A stretch of DNA of 64,000 nt. Origin: Sphaerisporangium fuscum (GTDB taxonomy: Bacteria; Actinomycetota; Actinomycetes; Streptosporangiales; Streptosporangiaceae). The DNA lies in assembly GCF_018531465.1 (NCBI RefSeq), contig NZ_JAHDTF010000023.1, positions 1-64,000 of the forward strand, written 5' to 3'. Shown here in pieces: positions 41,897-50,325 of this stretch (position 1 is the stretch's first letter; the number at the start of each line of letters is the position of its first letter). The position numbers were made by a program, and so were the translations under genes. The notes below the pieces were generated by a model that was not told where the DNA came from, did no database searches, and was given only the letters and a program-made list of their open reading frames with translations.

Positions 41897-42046
41897 GTGG
41901 AAATCCGATCTCCGGGACGCACCATGCATCGAGTCTACGAGCACCTCGGCAGCGGGAGGACCCGGCGGCGCTCGGCCAGCCTGATCCGCACGGGTGTGGA
42001 ATCATGCCAGCCCCGGCCCCGAGACCTCACGAATCGGAGAATAGAC

Positions 42047-43864
42047 GTGCGAGTACTTCTGGCAGTGGCCGCCAAGGCCGGAACTCCTTCCGGCGTTCTG
42101 GACGAGGCGGTGAAGCGCGCGGAAGACCTGATAAAGCAGGCATTTCCGGTGCCCGAGGAGACGATTTCGGCGGCCGCGCGGCGATTAGGGGGAACGGCAC
42201 TGCTGTCCTGGGGGAACGAGGGGCCGGACTCCGCACGGGCGGACCTCGTCGTGGACGGCGGTTCCCGGGCCCTCGGGGTCACCGGCACCCTGCTGGACTG
42301 GGACGACGCACGCAAGCTCCTCGAGGCTGACGCGATGGGCGACGTCGTTCCGGGGATACGGGGCTGTTTCGCGGCCGTCCGCGTCGAGCCGGGCCGCGCC
42401 ACCGCCGTCACCGACATGACGCGCGCGTGCGGCCTGTTCCACGCCGAGACCCCGGAAATGCACATCGTCGGCACCCGTGCGCTTCTCGTCCACCTGCTGG
42501 CCAGGCGGAACGCTCCGATCAGGTGGGACGTCCGGGCGCTGCAGACGATGGTGCGGCAGGGCTATTTCCTGTCCGACGAGACGCCGTTCGAGGGCGTCCG
42601 GGCGCTTCCCCCGTCGTCCACCCTGGTGATCGGCGAGGACGGTGCGCGGCTCACCACCCGGCCCCTCCCCCAGCCCGAACCCGTACCCGAGACGCGCGGC
42701 GGCAAGAAGCGCGCGGTCGAGGGCCTGGCCGAGGCGCTGGTCGGCACGCTGCGGCGGCGGTTCGACGAGCCGATCAATCTCGCGCTGACCGGCGGAAGGG
42801 ACAGCCGCCTCATGGCGTCCCTGCTGCACGCGGCCAAGGTGCCGTTCCGGGCGACGACCAACGGGCTGGACGACCACCCCGACGTCGTGATCGCTCGGCA
42901 GATCGCGGCGAAGCTCGGGGTCGAGCACACCGTTATCCCGCCCAAGCGAACCGAGAAACGGGACGCCGTGCTCGTCGAGCACCCTCTCCTGCGGACGTTC
43001 GAGGTGCTGCGCACGTGCGAGGGCATGACGTCCGCCTACGAGAGCATCGTCGAATACCTGCCCTACAGCTCCAAACCCACGATGTCGGGCCAGAGCGGCG
43101 AGATCCTGCGCGGCGGGTTCCTCTACAGCCAGGGGAATCCGTCCCCGAAGGCGATGAAGCGCCGGGTGGACGCGTTCTTCCTCAAGGACGAGGCCCTGTT
43201 CACCGACGAGGCGAACGCCCATGCCCGCGACCTGGCCTCCGCCTGGCAGGAGCGCGCGGACGGCGACCCTGCCCAGGTGCTCGACCACCTGTACGTCACC
43301 TACCGGGTGGGCCGGTGGCACGCGGCGGCGCGGGCGGGTTCGCTGCGGCGCGGGGACGCGGTGCAGCCGTTCCTCGACAACCGGGTCGTCGCGGCCGCGC
43401 TCGCCCTGGACCCGATGTGGCGCCGGTCGGAGGAGGTCGTCTTCGAGCTGATCGGCATGTTCGCGCCGCAGCTGCGGCGGATCCCCCTGGAGGGCTCCGA
43501 GTGGCGGTTCCGGTCCGAGCGCACTCCCTCGCGCTGGGAGCGGCTGCTCTCTCGGCGCGAGCCGGCGAAACCGGCCGCCGCCGCGCCGAAGAAGCCGAAG
43601 AAGGGCGCCTGGAACTGGCGGACCAGCCCCGGCGAGCGGCTGACCGCGGTGCTGCGCGAGGGCGTCCTCGGGAACGACGTGCTGTGGGACATCGTCAGGA
43701 AGGACGCGGTCGAGGAGATGTTCGCCGGACCCGTGGTGAAGCAGCCGGCCCTCGCCTGGAACCTCTACACGGTCGGGGCGATGCTGGCGGGGCTGTACCC
43801 CGGGCCCAGGCCGGACGACCTGCGGCCGGTCGAGGTGCTCATACCGTCCGGTGACGGTGCGTGA
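42047..43864 (+). CDS. asparagine-synthetase-like ATP-dependent amidotransferase/ligase
   Basis: The 605-residue protein has an N-terminal domain (about 1-190) with the layout of a class II glutamine amidotransferase domain (GCFAAVRVEPGRATAVTDMT) but no N-terminal catalytic Cys. The C-terminal adenylating domain has the PP-loop LALTGGRDSRLMASLL near 244-259, where TGGRDS replaces the usual SGGxDS, and LDDHPDVVIARQIAAKLGVE. A Lys/Ala/Pro linker lies near 510. It probably forms an amide or lactam with ammonia or an amine from a partner rather than glutamine. The GTG at 42047 follows GGAG. Its acceptor is unknown. Confidence 0.8.
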   Translation: MRVLLAVAAKAGTPSGVLDEAVKRAEDLIKQAFPVPEETISAAARRLGGTALLSWGNEGPDSARADLVVDGGSRALGVTGTLLDWDDARKLLEADAMGDVVPGIRGCFAAVRVEPGRATAVTDMTRACGLFHAETPEMHIVGTRALLVHLLARRNAPIRWDVRALQTMVRQGYFLSDETPFEGVRALPPSSTLVIGEDGARLTTRPLPQPEPVPETRGGKKRAVEGLAEALVGTLRRRFDEPINLALTGGRDSRLMASLLHAAKVPFRATTNGLDDHPDVVIARQIAAKLGVEHTVIPPKRTEKRDAVLVEHPLLRTFEVLRTCEGMTSAYESIVEYLPYSSKPTMSGQSGEILRGGFLYSQGNPSPKAMKRRVDAFFLKDEALFTDEANAHARDLASAWQERADGDPAQVLDHLYVTYRVGRWHAAARAGSLRRGDAVQPFLDNRVVAAALALDPMWRRSEEVVFELIGMFAPQLRRIPLEGSEWRFRSERTPSRWERLLSRREPAKPAAAAPKKPKKGAWNWRTSPGERLTAVLREGVLGNDVLWDIVRKDAVEEMFAGPVVKQPALAWNLYTVGAMLAGLYPGPRPDDLRPVEVLIPSGDGA

Positions 43865-44023
43865 GAACGCGTGCCACCTTCGGAGCCTTGATCATCTTGA
43901 CGCCCTCGGGTACGTTACCTGATGCGCATGGATTTCTGCGGCGAATAACGCCGATGCGGCACGCTTAATTTAATTTCGACGTCATTTGTCAGTGCCATTC
44001 AGCCCTCACCGCGAAGGGTGTAC

Positions 44024-45160
44024 GTGCATTTGTCTTCGATGAACGGAAATCAGGCCGCCGACGTCATCACCGGCGTCATCGCTCCCGCCGCCGCCGAAGT
44101 GGATCGGACCGGGGCCTTCCCCCGGGCGGGCATGGAAGCCCTGGGCAAGGCGGGTGTGCTCGGGCTGACCAGCGCCACCGAGGTGGGCGGCGCCGGGAAG
44201 GGGCTGTCGGACGCGGCCGATGTCGTCGGTTCACTGGCGGCCGTGTGCGGATCCACCGCGATGGTCACACTCATGCACTACGCGGCCACGGCCGTGATAG
44301 AGGCGCACGGCCCGGCCGAGGTCCGAAAGGCGATAGCCGAGGGCCGGTACCTCGCCACCCTGGCCTTTTCCGAGGCGGGTTCGCGCAGTCATTTCTGGGC
44401 GCCGTTGAGCACGGCGAAGGATGACGGCGACGGGGTCGGGCTCGACGCGCACAAGAGCTTCGTCACCGCGGCCGGAGAAGCCGACGGGTACGTGTGGTCC
44501 AGCCGCCCGCTGTCCGGCACCGGCCCGATGTCGCTCTGGCTGGTCCCGGCGGAGGCGGACGGCCTGTCCGTGGAGAGCGCCTTCGACGGCCTCGGCCTGC
44601 GCGGCAACGCGTCCAGTCCGATGAAGGCGCGGAACGTACGGCCCCAGGCCGCGCTGGGAGCCGACGGCGCGGGGCTCGACATCGCGCTCGCCACCGCCCT
44701 GCCGGCGTTCCTGGTGCTCAGCGCGGCGTTCTCGCTCGGGGTGATGGACGCACTGGTCGCCAGGGCCCACGAGCGGGTCGCCACCACCCGGTTGGAGCAT
44801 CTCGGGCAGACCCTGGCCGGCCAGCCGGCCACCCGGTCGGCGTACGCACGGGTCGCCATCCGGCGCGACCAGGTGCGGGCGTTCCTGAACGACACCCTGA
44901 CCGCGCTGGAGACGGGCAGGGAGGACGCGACGCTGCGGGTCCTCCAGGTCAAGGCCGTCGCCGCGGAGGCGGCCGTCGAGGTCGCCGACGAGGTCATGCG
45001 GCTGTGCGGCGGGTCGGCGCTGCGCCGGGACGCGGGGGTCGAACGCCACTTCCGGGACGCGCTGGCCGCCCGGGTGATGGCCCCCACCACCGAGGCCCTG
45101 TACGACTTCGTGGGCCGTGCCTCCTTCGGCCTGCCCCTCCTCGGGGAAGGCACGGCATGA
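44024..45160 (+). CDS. acyl-CoA dehydrogenase-like flavoprotein
   Basis: The 378-residue protein has the acyl-CoA dehydrogenase fold in order: N-terminal helices (FPRAGMEALGKAGVLGLTSA), a middle beta-domain with LATLAFSEAGSRSHFW and SAFDGLGLRGNASSPMK, and a helical C-terminus with EVADEVMRLCGGSALRRDAG. No clear catalytic Glu is evident, as in the flavin-dependent monooxygenase-like members (DszC/SfnB type). The GTG at 44024 follows GAAGGG at five bases. Its stop overlaps the next start by four bases. The substrate is unknown. Confidence 0.82.
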   Translation: MHLSSMNGNQAADVITGVIAPAAAEVDRTGAFPRAGMEALGKAGVLGLTSATEVGGAGKGLSDAADVVGSLAAVCGSTAMVTLMHYAATAVIEAHGPAEVRKAIAEGRYLATLAFSEAGSRSHFWAPLSTAKDDGDGVGLDAHKSFVTAAGEADGYVWSSRPLSGTGPMSLWLVPAEADGLSVESAFDGLGLRGNASSPMKARNVRPQAALGADGAGLDIALATALPAFLVLSAAFSLGVMDALVARAHERVATTRLEHLGQTLAGQPATRSAYARVAIRRDQVRAFLNDTLTALETGREDATLRVLQVKAVAAEAAVEVADEVMRLCGGSALRRDAGVERHFRDALAARVMAPTTEALYDFVGRASFGLPLLGEGTA

Positions 45161-45996
45161 GCCTGCTGATGGGCGCCGTCGCCTACGACGCGAAGGTCGT
45201 GACGATCTGGTCGGGATTCCGAGCCTGGCTGTCCGCGCAGGGGCTGCCGTTCGACTTCGTCCTGTACTCCAACTATGAACGCCAGGTCGAGGACCTGGTG
45301 GACGGGCGGATCCACGCGGCCTGGAACTCTCCCCTGGCCTGGATCCGCGCCCGGCGGCTGGCCGCCGCGCGCGGCACGTCGGTGCGCGCCCTCGCCATGC
45401 GCGACACCGACCGCGACCTGCGCTCGGTGGTGGTGGTGCGCGGCGACTCGGACATCCGGCTGCCCGCCGACCTCAAGGGGAAGACCGTCGCGACGGGCGC
45501 CGTCGACTCCCCGCAGGCGACGCTGCTGCCGCTGCACCACCTGCGCGAGCTGGGCGTCGAGCCCGTGGTGCGCCGGTTCGACGTGGGCGTGGGCCTGCAC
45601 GGCGACCACGTCGGCGGAGAGCGCGACGCCGCACGCGCGCTGGTCTCGGGCGAGGTGGCCGCCGCGTGCATGATCGACGCCAACCATCTCCTGTTCGAGC
45701 AGGAGGGCACTCTGCCCGCCGGGTCGACCCGCATCCTCACCGCCACCGCGCCGTACGACCACTGCAACATGACCGTCGTCGCCTCCGCGCCCGCCGAGCT
45801 GGTCGATGAGTTCGGCCGGCTGCTGGCGGGCATGTCGTACGCCGACCCGGAGGTGCGCCCGCTGCTGGACCTCGAAGGGCTGAAGGCCTGGAAGCCGGGC
45901 CGTGAGTCCGGCTACGCGGAACTGGAGGCCGCGGTGGACGGCGGCGGCTTCTACGACGGCTCCGGGCGGGTGACGGCACCGGGCTACACCCCTTGA
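45157..45996 (+). CDS. PhnD/SsuA-like substrate-binding-fold protein without signal peptide
   Basis: The 279-residue protein has the two-lobed periplasmic-binding pattern of the phosphonate/sulfonate group: VDGRIHAAWNSPLAWIRARR, LKGKTVATGAVDSPQATLLP, LVSGEVAAACMIDANHLLF. It starts MSLLMGAVAYDAK with no signal peptide or lipobox, so it should be cytoplasmic, and no ABC transporter genes are adjacent. It overlaps both neighbours by four bases. It may bind a phosphonate, sulfonate or similar anion in a catalytic or sensing role. Confidence 0.75.
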   Translation: MSLLMGAVAYDAKVVTIWSGFRAWLSAQGLPFDFVLYSNYERQVEDLVDGRIHAAWNSPLAWIRARRLAAARGTSVRALAMRDTDRDLRSVVVVRGDSDIRLPADLKGKTVATGAVDSPQATLLPLHHLRELGVEPVVRRFDVGVGLHGDHVGGERDAARALVSGEVAAACMIDANHLLFEQEGTLPAGSTRILTATAPYDHCNMTVVASAPAELVDEFGRLLAGMSYADPEVRPLLDLEGLKAWKPGRESGYAELEAAVDGGGFYDGSGRVTAPGYTP

Positions 45997-47189
45997 CCGA
46001 CCACGTCGTCGACCTGGCGGACGTCGGATTCGACCGCGGCGCCCACATCATCCTGCGCAGGGAGCTGGCGCGGCTGCCGCGAGGTGACCGGCTGGGGGTC
46101 GTCGGCACCCACGACGCCCTCGCGGTGCACCTCGCGGTCTGGTGCCGCCAGGAGGGCCATGAGCTGACCCCCGAGCCGGACCCGGATGTGGCGGCGGCCT
46201 GGATCCGTCCCGGTCACGCCGCCGCCGACCGGTGGGCCGGAGCGGAACGCGCGGGCGGAGTGCGGCCCTCGGCCGTGGTCTCCCGGCCGCCGGCGCACTG
46301 GGGGCTGGCCGCGCGGGGTGCCCTGGTGGAGCCCGGCGGCCCGCAGGTCCCCTTCGACCTCGACCGCAAGGAGGCCGTCTGGGCCGAGGTGGCCCCCAAG
46401 TTGTACGCCCAGGCCGCGGCACGGCAGTGGGATCCAGGTACGGCGATCGACTGGGACGCCCCTTTCGAGCTCCCCGCCGAGATCGAGGCGTCCGTCGTCC
46501 AGGTGATGACGTATCTCGTGGAGAACGAGCAGGCCGCGCTCGTGATCCCGGCGCGGCTGCTGGCCCGGGTGCATCCGCACTTCCGCGAGGTGACGCAGCT
46601 GCTCGCCGTCCAGGCCGCCGACGAGGCCCGTCACATCGAGGTGTTCACCCGGCGCGCGACGCTGCGCGGCGAGTTCCTGGGCACGTCGTCGGTCAGCGGG
46701 CGCGCGTCCCTGACGTCCCTGCTCGCCGAGCCGGACTTCTCTCTGGCCTCCTTCCTGCTCTCGGTACTGGGTGAGGGCAGTTTCCTGAACCTGCTGTCCT
46801 TCCTGGACGAGTACGCCCCCGATCCGGTCACGCGGCGGGTCGCCCGCCTGGCGCACCAGGACGAGGCCCGTCACGTGGCCTTCGGCGTGGCCCACCTCGG
46901 CGAGCAGGCCCGTCGCGACCCGGCCTTCCGGGGGACTCTGAGAGGAGCGGTCGAGCGGCGGCACGACATGCTCGCCGACACCGCCGGGATCAACCAGGAC
47001 GTCCTGGACGCGCTCACGGTGCTGGCCGCGGGTTCGTGGTCGCCGCAGGCGATCGCCCGTGGCCACGCGGCGGTGCAGCGGCTCCAGGAGGAGATGTTCG
47101 AAGGACGCAGGAACCGGCTGGTCCATCTCGGCTTCCCGCCCGACGAGGCGTCGGAGCTGTCGGCCCTGCACACCCGCAACTTCATGTGA
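45993..47189 (+). CDS. TusA-like domain fused to a ferritin-like diiron domain
   Basis: This is a 398-residue two-domain protein. Residues 5-60 match the TusA sulfur-carrier fold (VVDLADVGFDRGAHIILRRE, then GVVGTHDALAVHLAVWCRQE), but the usual catalytic Cys of the CPxP motif is replaced by Phe-Asp (FDRG). Residues about 165-340 form a four-helix diiron domain with ligands Glu177 or Glu179, Glu211-xx-His214 (DEARH), Glu261 and Glu291-xx-His294 (DEARH). It may be an oxygenase or oxidase. The TTG start overlaps the previous stop. Confidence 0.8.
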   Translation: MTDHVVDLADVGFDRGAHIILRRELARLPRGDRLGVVGTHDALAVHLAVWCRQEGHELTPEPDPDVAAAWIRPGHAAADRWAGAERAGGVRPSAVVSRPPAHWGLAARGALVEPGGPQVPFDLDRKEAVWAEVAPKLYAQAAARQWDPGTAIDWDAPFELPAEIEASVVQVMTYLVENEQAALVIPARLLARVHPHFREVTQLLAVQAADEARHIEVFTRRATLRGEFLGTSSVSGRASLTSLLAEPDFSLASFLLSVLGEGSFLNLLSFLDEYAPDPVTRRVARLAHQDEARHVAFGVAHLGEQARRDPAFRGTLRGAVERRHDMLADTAGINQDVLDALTVLAAGSWSPQAIARGHAAVQRLQEEMFEGRRNRLVHLGFPPDEASELSALHTRNFM

Positions 47190-47191
47190 GC

Positions 47192-48133
47192 TCAGGGGTG
47201 CTGGAAGGTGACCTCCGGTTCGGCTGGTGAGGGTCCGTCGAGCAGTGGCTGCTCGGTGCGCTTGAGGTGCAGGTCGAAGAAGGCGCCGACGTAGGCACGG
47301 GTGATCTCTTCCGCGCGCCGCGGAGAGATCCCGGGGCCCGGCCTTCCCGCCCACGCGTAGAGGATGGGCAGGTCGGTGAAGGTGCCGTGGTCGGAGCCGG
47401 TGACGGTCAGCCAGCGTTTCCAGCCGTCCAGGCTTCCCCATGCCTGCTCCCAGCTGGGGTCCATGCCCGGGGCCTCGTGTTCGGCGCCGAAGAGAAGGAC
47501 CGGGCGGTGCCCCAGGCCGGTGGCGGGGACCGGCGCGAAGAACGAGCCGTCCATGTTCACGACATGGGAGGAGAACACCACCGAGACGCCGTCCTCCAGC
47601 ACCGCCGCCATCAACGCCGACATGAACTCGTGCCGCGCCACCGGGTCCAACGCGGCCAGCGGCTCGTCGAGGATCAGCAGTTCCGGGCATTTGGCGAGGG
47701 CGAGGGTGAGCGCCATCTGGGATCGCTGGCCGCCCGACAGCGCGCCGATCTTCTTCTCCAGCGGAATGCCCAGCTCCGCCAAGCGGTCGCGAGCGCGCGC
47801 GCCGTCCCAGCGCCGGTTCAGGCTGCGCCCCAGCCGCAGCGTGTCGGCCACCGACAGGTTGCGGTAGAGCGCCGCCTCCTGGGCCACGAAGGCGACCGCG
47901 TCCAGCGCCGCCGCCGATCCGGCGGGCCTGCCACCCGCCACCCGTACCTGTCCCGTCGTCGGCGTGGCCAGCCCCACCGCCAGACTGAGCAGGGTCGTCT
48001 TGCCGGCGCCGTTGGGACCTACCAGACCCACCACGTGCCCGGAAGGGATCGCCAGTGAGCAGTCCCGCAACGCCCACGTGCGGCCGTAGCGCTTGCCGAG
48101 CCCGGACGCCTCGATCGCGGTTCCCGTGCTCAC
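47192..48133 (-). CDS. chimera: ABC ATPase fused in frame to the tail of an alpha/beta hydrolase
   Basis: Residues 1-190 are a complete nucleotide-binding set: Walker A GPNGAGKT (39-46), Q85, signature LSGGQ (132-136), Walker B LLILDEP (152-158), D-loop ALDP and switch His190. After SSHVV the protein continues as the C-terminus of a PAF-acetylhydrolase-like hydrolase: NMDGSFF, PVLLFGAEHEAPGMDPSW, SLDGWKRWLTVTGSDHGTFT, AYVGAFFDLHLK. The GHSxGG nucleophile part and the ABC permease gene are missing. This fits a deletion joining two genes in frame near 47555-47566. The GntR gene upstream overlaps it by four bases. Confidence 0.85.
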   Translation of the reverse strand: MSTGTAIEASGLGKRYGRTWALRDCSLAIPSGHVVGLVGPNGAGKTTLLSLAVGLATPTTGQVRVAGGRPAGSAAALDAVAFVAQEAALYRNLSVADTLRLGRSLNRRWDGARARDRLAELGIPLEKKIGALSGGQRSQMALTLALAKCPELLILDEPLAALDPVARHEFMSALMAAVLEDGVSVVFSSHVVNMDGSFFAPVPATGLGHRPVLLFGAEHEAPGMDPSWEQAWGSLDGWKRWLTVTGSDHGTFTDLPILYAWAGRPGPGISPRRAEEITRAYVGAFFDLHLKRTEQPLLDGPSPAEPEVTFQHP

Positions 48134-48594
48134 GGGACCACTGCCGCCCGGCCGCCGTCGTCTTCCTCGTCCGTCCGGCCCGCACGGCTCTGCCGCAGTT
48201 CGTGCAACGCCGCGGTGAACAGGGCGCTCATGCCCTCCTCGTCCAGCCCGGCCTCGCTCGCCGTGCGCATCCAGGCCAGCATGCTCTTGCGCAGTGCCGC
48301 CTGTTCGCGCAGGCCCACCCGGTCGAGGGTGCCCTCGACGAACGTGCCGAGTCCCCGCCGTCCGGCCGCCAGGCCGCGGTGCTCCAGCTCCCGGTAGGCC
48401 TTGAGGACGGTGTTCGGGTTGATGGCCAGCCCTGCGACGACGTCCTTGACCTTGGGCAGTTGATCGCCCTGCCGCAGGTACCCCAGTCGCAGCGCCTGCT
48501 CCACCTGGTGCACCAGTTGCAGGTACGTCGGCACGCCGGAGCCGGGATCGAGCCGGAACTCGATCGGCGACGAGCCGACTTTATCTATATCCAT
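48130..48594 (-). CDS. GntR family regulator, YtrA subfamily
   Basis: The 154-residue regulator has a winged helix (PTYLQLVHQVEQALRLGYLR, INPNTVLKAYRELEHRGLAA) and a short helical C-terminus, as in the YtrA group that controls ABC-type operons. It is coupled to the ABC-hydrolase chimera by a four-base overlap. In the ancestral operon it would control an ATPase and permease; the permease is gone. The ATG lies inside a 20-base inverted repeat that is a likely operator. Confidence 0.85.
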   Translation of the reverse strand: MDIDKVGSSPIEFRLDPGSGVPTYLQLVHQVEQALRLGYLRQGDQLPKVKDVVAGLAINPNTVLKAYRELEHRGLAAGRRGLGTFVEGTLDRVGLREQAALRKSMLAWMRTASEAGLDEEGMSALFTAALHELRQSRAGRTDEEDDGGRAAVVP

Positions 48595-48603
48595 AGTTAT
48601 AGA
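48584..48603. promoter_or_regulatory. inverted repeat overlapping the GntR start codon
   Basis: TCTATA and TATAGA arms (48584-48589 and 48598-48603) flank eight bases containing the start codon of the GntR gene. The site is AT-rich within GC-rich flanks. Binding of the YtrA-type repressor over its own translation start is inferred. Confidence 0.5.
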
Positions 48604-48676
48604 GTTAAGGGAGTCCGCCCGCTGCTGTCAACATCGACTACCCACGGCGGCCCCGTCGCGGCGTCGTGCTCCGAGG

Positions 48677-49738
48677 TCAGTGCCGGGCGCCGCCGGGGAT
48701 GACGATCTCCGCCTCGCCGGGGAACTCCTGAAGGACCCGGTCGCCGGCGAGCAGTCGCTGGCGCCCGTTCGGCTGGTCGCGGGGAACCTGGACGACGGCG
48801 TACCCGTCAGGAGTGGGACCGACCGGGTACCGGCCGTCGGCCAGCGGCGTGCGCGACTCGAGGGCCCCCTTCCGGTCGAACTGCAGGACCGCGACCTTCT
48901 CCCCTGTGTACTCCAGCAGGAAGATGCGGTCACCGCGGACCTGGACCGTCAGGCCGTGGTCGGCGTCGGCCAGGACGCCGTCCGCGGTCGCCCGGAACGT
49001 CACCTCCACGGCGCCCACGCGCAGCTTCACCTCCCGGCGAACGCCCTCGTACTGGGACACGTCCAGCAGGACAAGGTCGCCGGGGTTCAGGATGCCGACG
49101 GGCTCGTACCCTTCGGGCGCCGGCGGCGCGGTGGCCACGCCGGTCTCCAGGTCGACATCCAGATATTTCCCGACATTTCCGTCCAGGTGGTACGCGAGGA
49201 TCAATCGGCGCGAGTCGGCGGACCAGGCCCACGGACCGTACGCGTAGCCGGTCTCGCCCGTCGCAGGAGAGACACCGGCGACGCGGCGGACGGTGTCACC
49301 CAGCAGGTCTCTCAGCTCGTAGCCGTTCTCGGTCGGCCTGCCGAGCCAGCGTCCGTCGGGAGACAGCGTGATGTTGCCCGGCGGGGTGACGGTGTGCGCG
49401 CCGAGCAGGTACTGCCGGCCGTCCGCGAGCGCCAGCAGGGTGGGGCAGCCGTCCCTGCACGGCGTGTAGACGGCGGCGCCCTGCCCGACCGGCCCCTGGG
49501 CGGGCAGCGCCGGATAGGACGCCGGCGAGGCCGACATCGCCGGGACCGCCACGATCGTGTCACCGGAGGGGCGCACCAGGCTCTGGAGGCCGAATCCGGC
49601 GATCACCAGTGCGGCGAAGGCCGCCCCCGCCGCCGTCCGCACGGCCCGGCGGCGGCGCACGACACGCAGCACGCGGTCGGCGTCGGCGTAGTCGCGCGCG
49701 TCCTGTTCGAGCCGGTGGTAAGTGTCATGGAGGTTCAC
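48677..49738 (-). CDS. single-pass membrane protein with extracellular beta-propeller-like domain, paired with a sigma factor
   Basis: The 353-residue protein has a cytoplasmic N-terminus of about 35 residues (VNLHDTYHRLEQDARDYADA, then basic VVRRRR), a membrane helix near 38-55, and a beta-rich extracellular domain with TolB/propeller-like repeats (YLLGAHTVTPPGNITLSPDG, AWSADSRRLILAYHLDGN). The GTG start overlaps the sigma-factor stop by four bases, so it may act as a membrane anti-sigma factor or a sensor for it. No classical zinc anti-sigma motif is visible. Confidence 0.8.
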   Translation of the reverse strand: MNLHDTYHRLEQDARDYADADRVLRVVRRRRAVRTAAGAAFAALVIAGFGLQSLVRPSGDTIVAVPAMSASPASYPALPAQGPVGQGAAVYTPCRDGCPTLLALADGRQYLLGAHTVTPPGNITLSPDGRWLGRPTENGYELRDLLGDTVRRVAGVSPATGETGYAYGPWAWSADSRRLILAYHLDGNVGKYLDVDLETGVATAPPAPEGYEPVGILNPGDLVLLDVSQYEGVRREVKLRVGAVEVTFRATADGVLADADHGLTVQVRGDRIFLLEYTGEKVAVLQFDRKGALESRTPLADGRYPVGPTPDGYAVVQVPRDQPNGRQRLLAGDRVLQEFPGEAEIVIPGGARH

Positions 49739-50238
49739 GGATGCACCTTCTCCAGCAGTTGTGGCGCCACTGTGCGCAGGCGCTTGAGCCCGTCGTGCGC
49801 GTGCCGCTTGACCGTCCCCACCGAGCAGTTCAGCTGGGCGGCGACCTCGGCTTCCGGGAGGTCCTCGTAGAACCTCAGGTAGAGCACGATCCGCTGTTTG
49901 GGAGTGAGCAGGCCGAGGGCGTGCCGTAGCACGATCTTCAGGTCCGTCTGCGTGGACCCGTCCTCGCGCGCCGGAGGTTCGGGCAGGTCGGCGGTCGGGA
50001 CGAAGGTCAGACGACGGGGGCGGCGCCAGGTGCGCAGCTGGTTGAGCATGATCTTGCGCACGTACGCCTCGGGGTCCCCCAGGGCCGTGACCTTGCGCCA
50101 TCTGGCCGCCGCCTTGACCAGGGTCTCCTGCACCAGGTCCTCCGCCTGGCCGTGGTCGCCGGTGAGCAGGAAGGCCGTCCGGGACAGGGCCAGGCCACGC
50201 GTGGCCACGAACTCTCGGAAACTGTCGGTGTCGGTCAC
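49735..50238 (-). CDS. ECF-type RNA polymerase sigma factor, SigE-like actinobacterial subfamily
   Basis: The 167-residue sigma factor has region 2 (FREFVATRGLALSRTAFLLT, HGQAEDLVQETLVKAAARW) and region 4 (LTPKQRIVLYLRFYEDLPEA, NCSVGTVKRHAHDGLKRLR). The GTG at 50238 gives the normal family start (MTDTDSFREF); a GTG at 50280 would extend it by 14 residues. It is coupled to a membrane protein gene that may control it. The promoters it reads are unknown; the upstream MauE-like operon is a candidate. Confidence 0.9.
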   Translation of the reverse strand: MTDTDSFREFVATRGLALSRTAFLLTGDHGQAEDLVQETLVKAAARWRKVTALGDPEAYVRKIMLNQLRTWRRPRRLTFVPTADLPEPPAREDGSTQTDLKIVLRHALGLLTPKQRIVLYLRFYEDLPEAEVAAQLNCSVGTVKRHAHDGLKRLRTVAPQLLEKVHP

Positions 50239-50325
50239 CCGGGTCCAGCCCCTCCGTCGGACGGCGTCGACATTGAACACTCCGTCCGGCGTCGAAAGGT
50301 TGAGGCCGCGCGGGAAATAGGGCGC

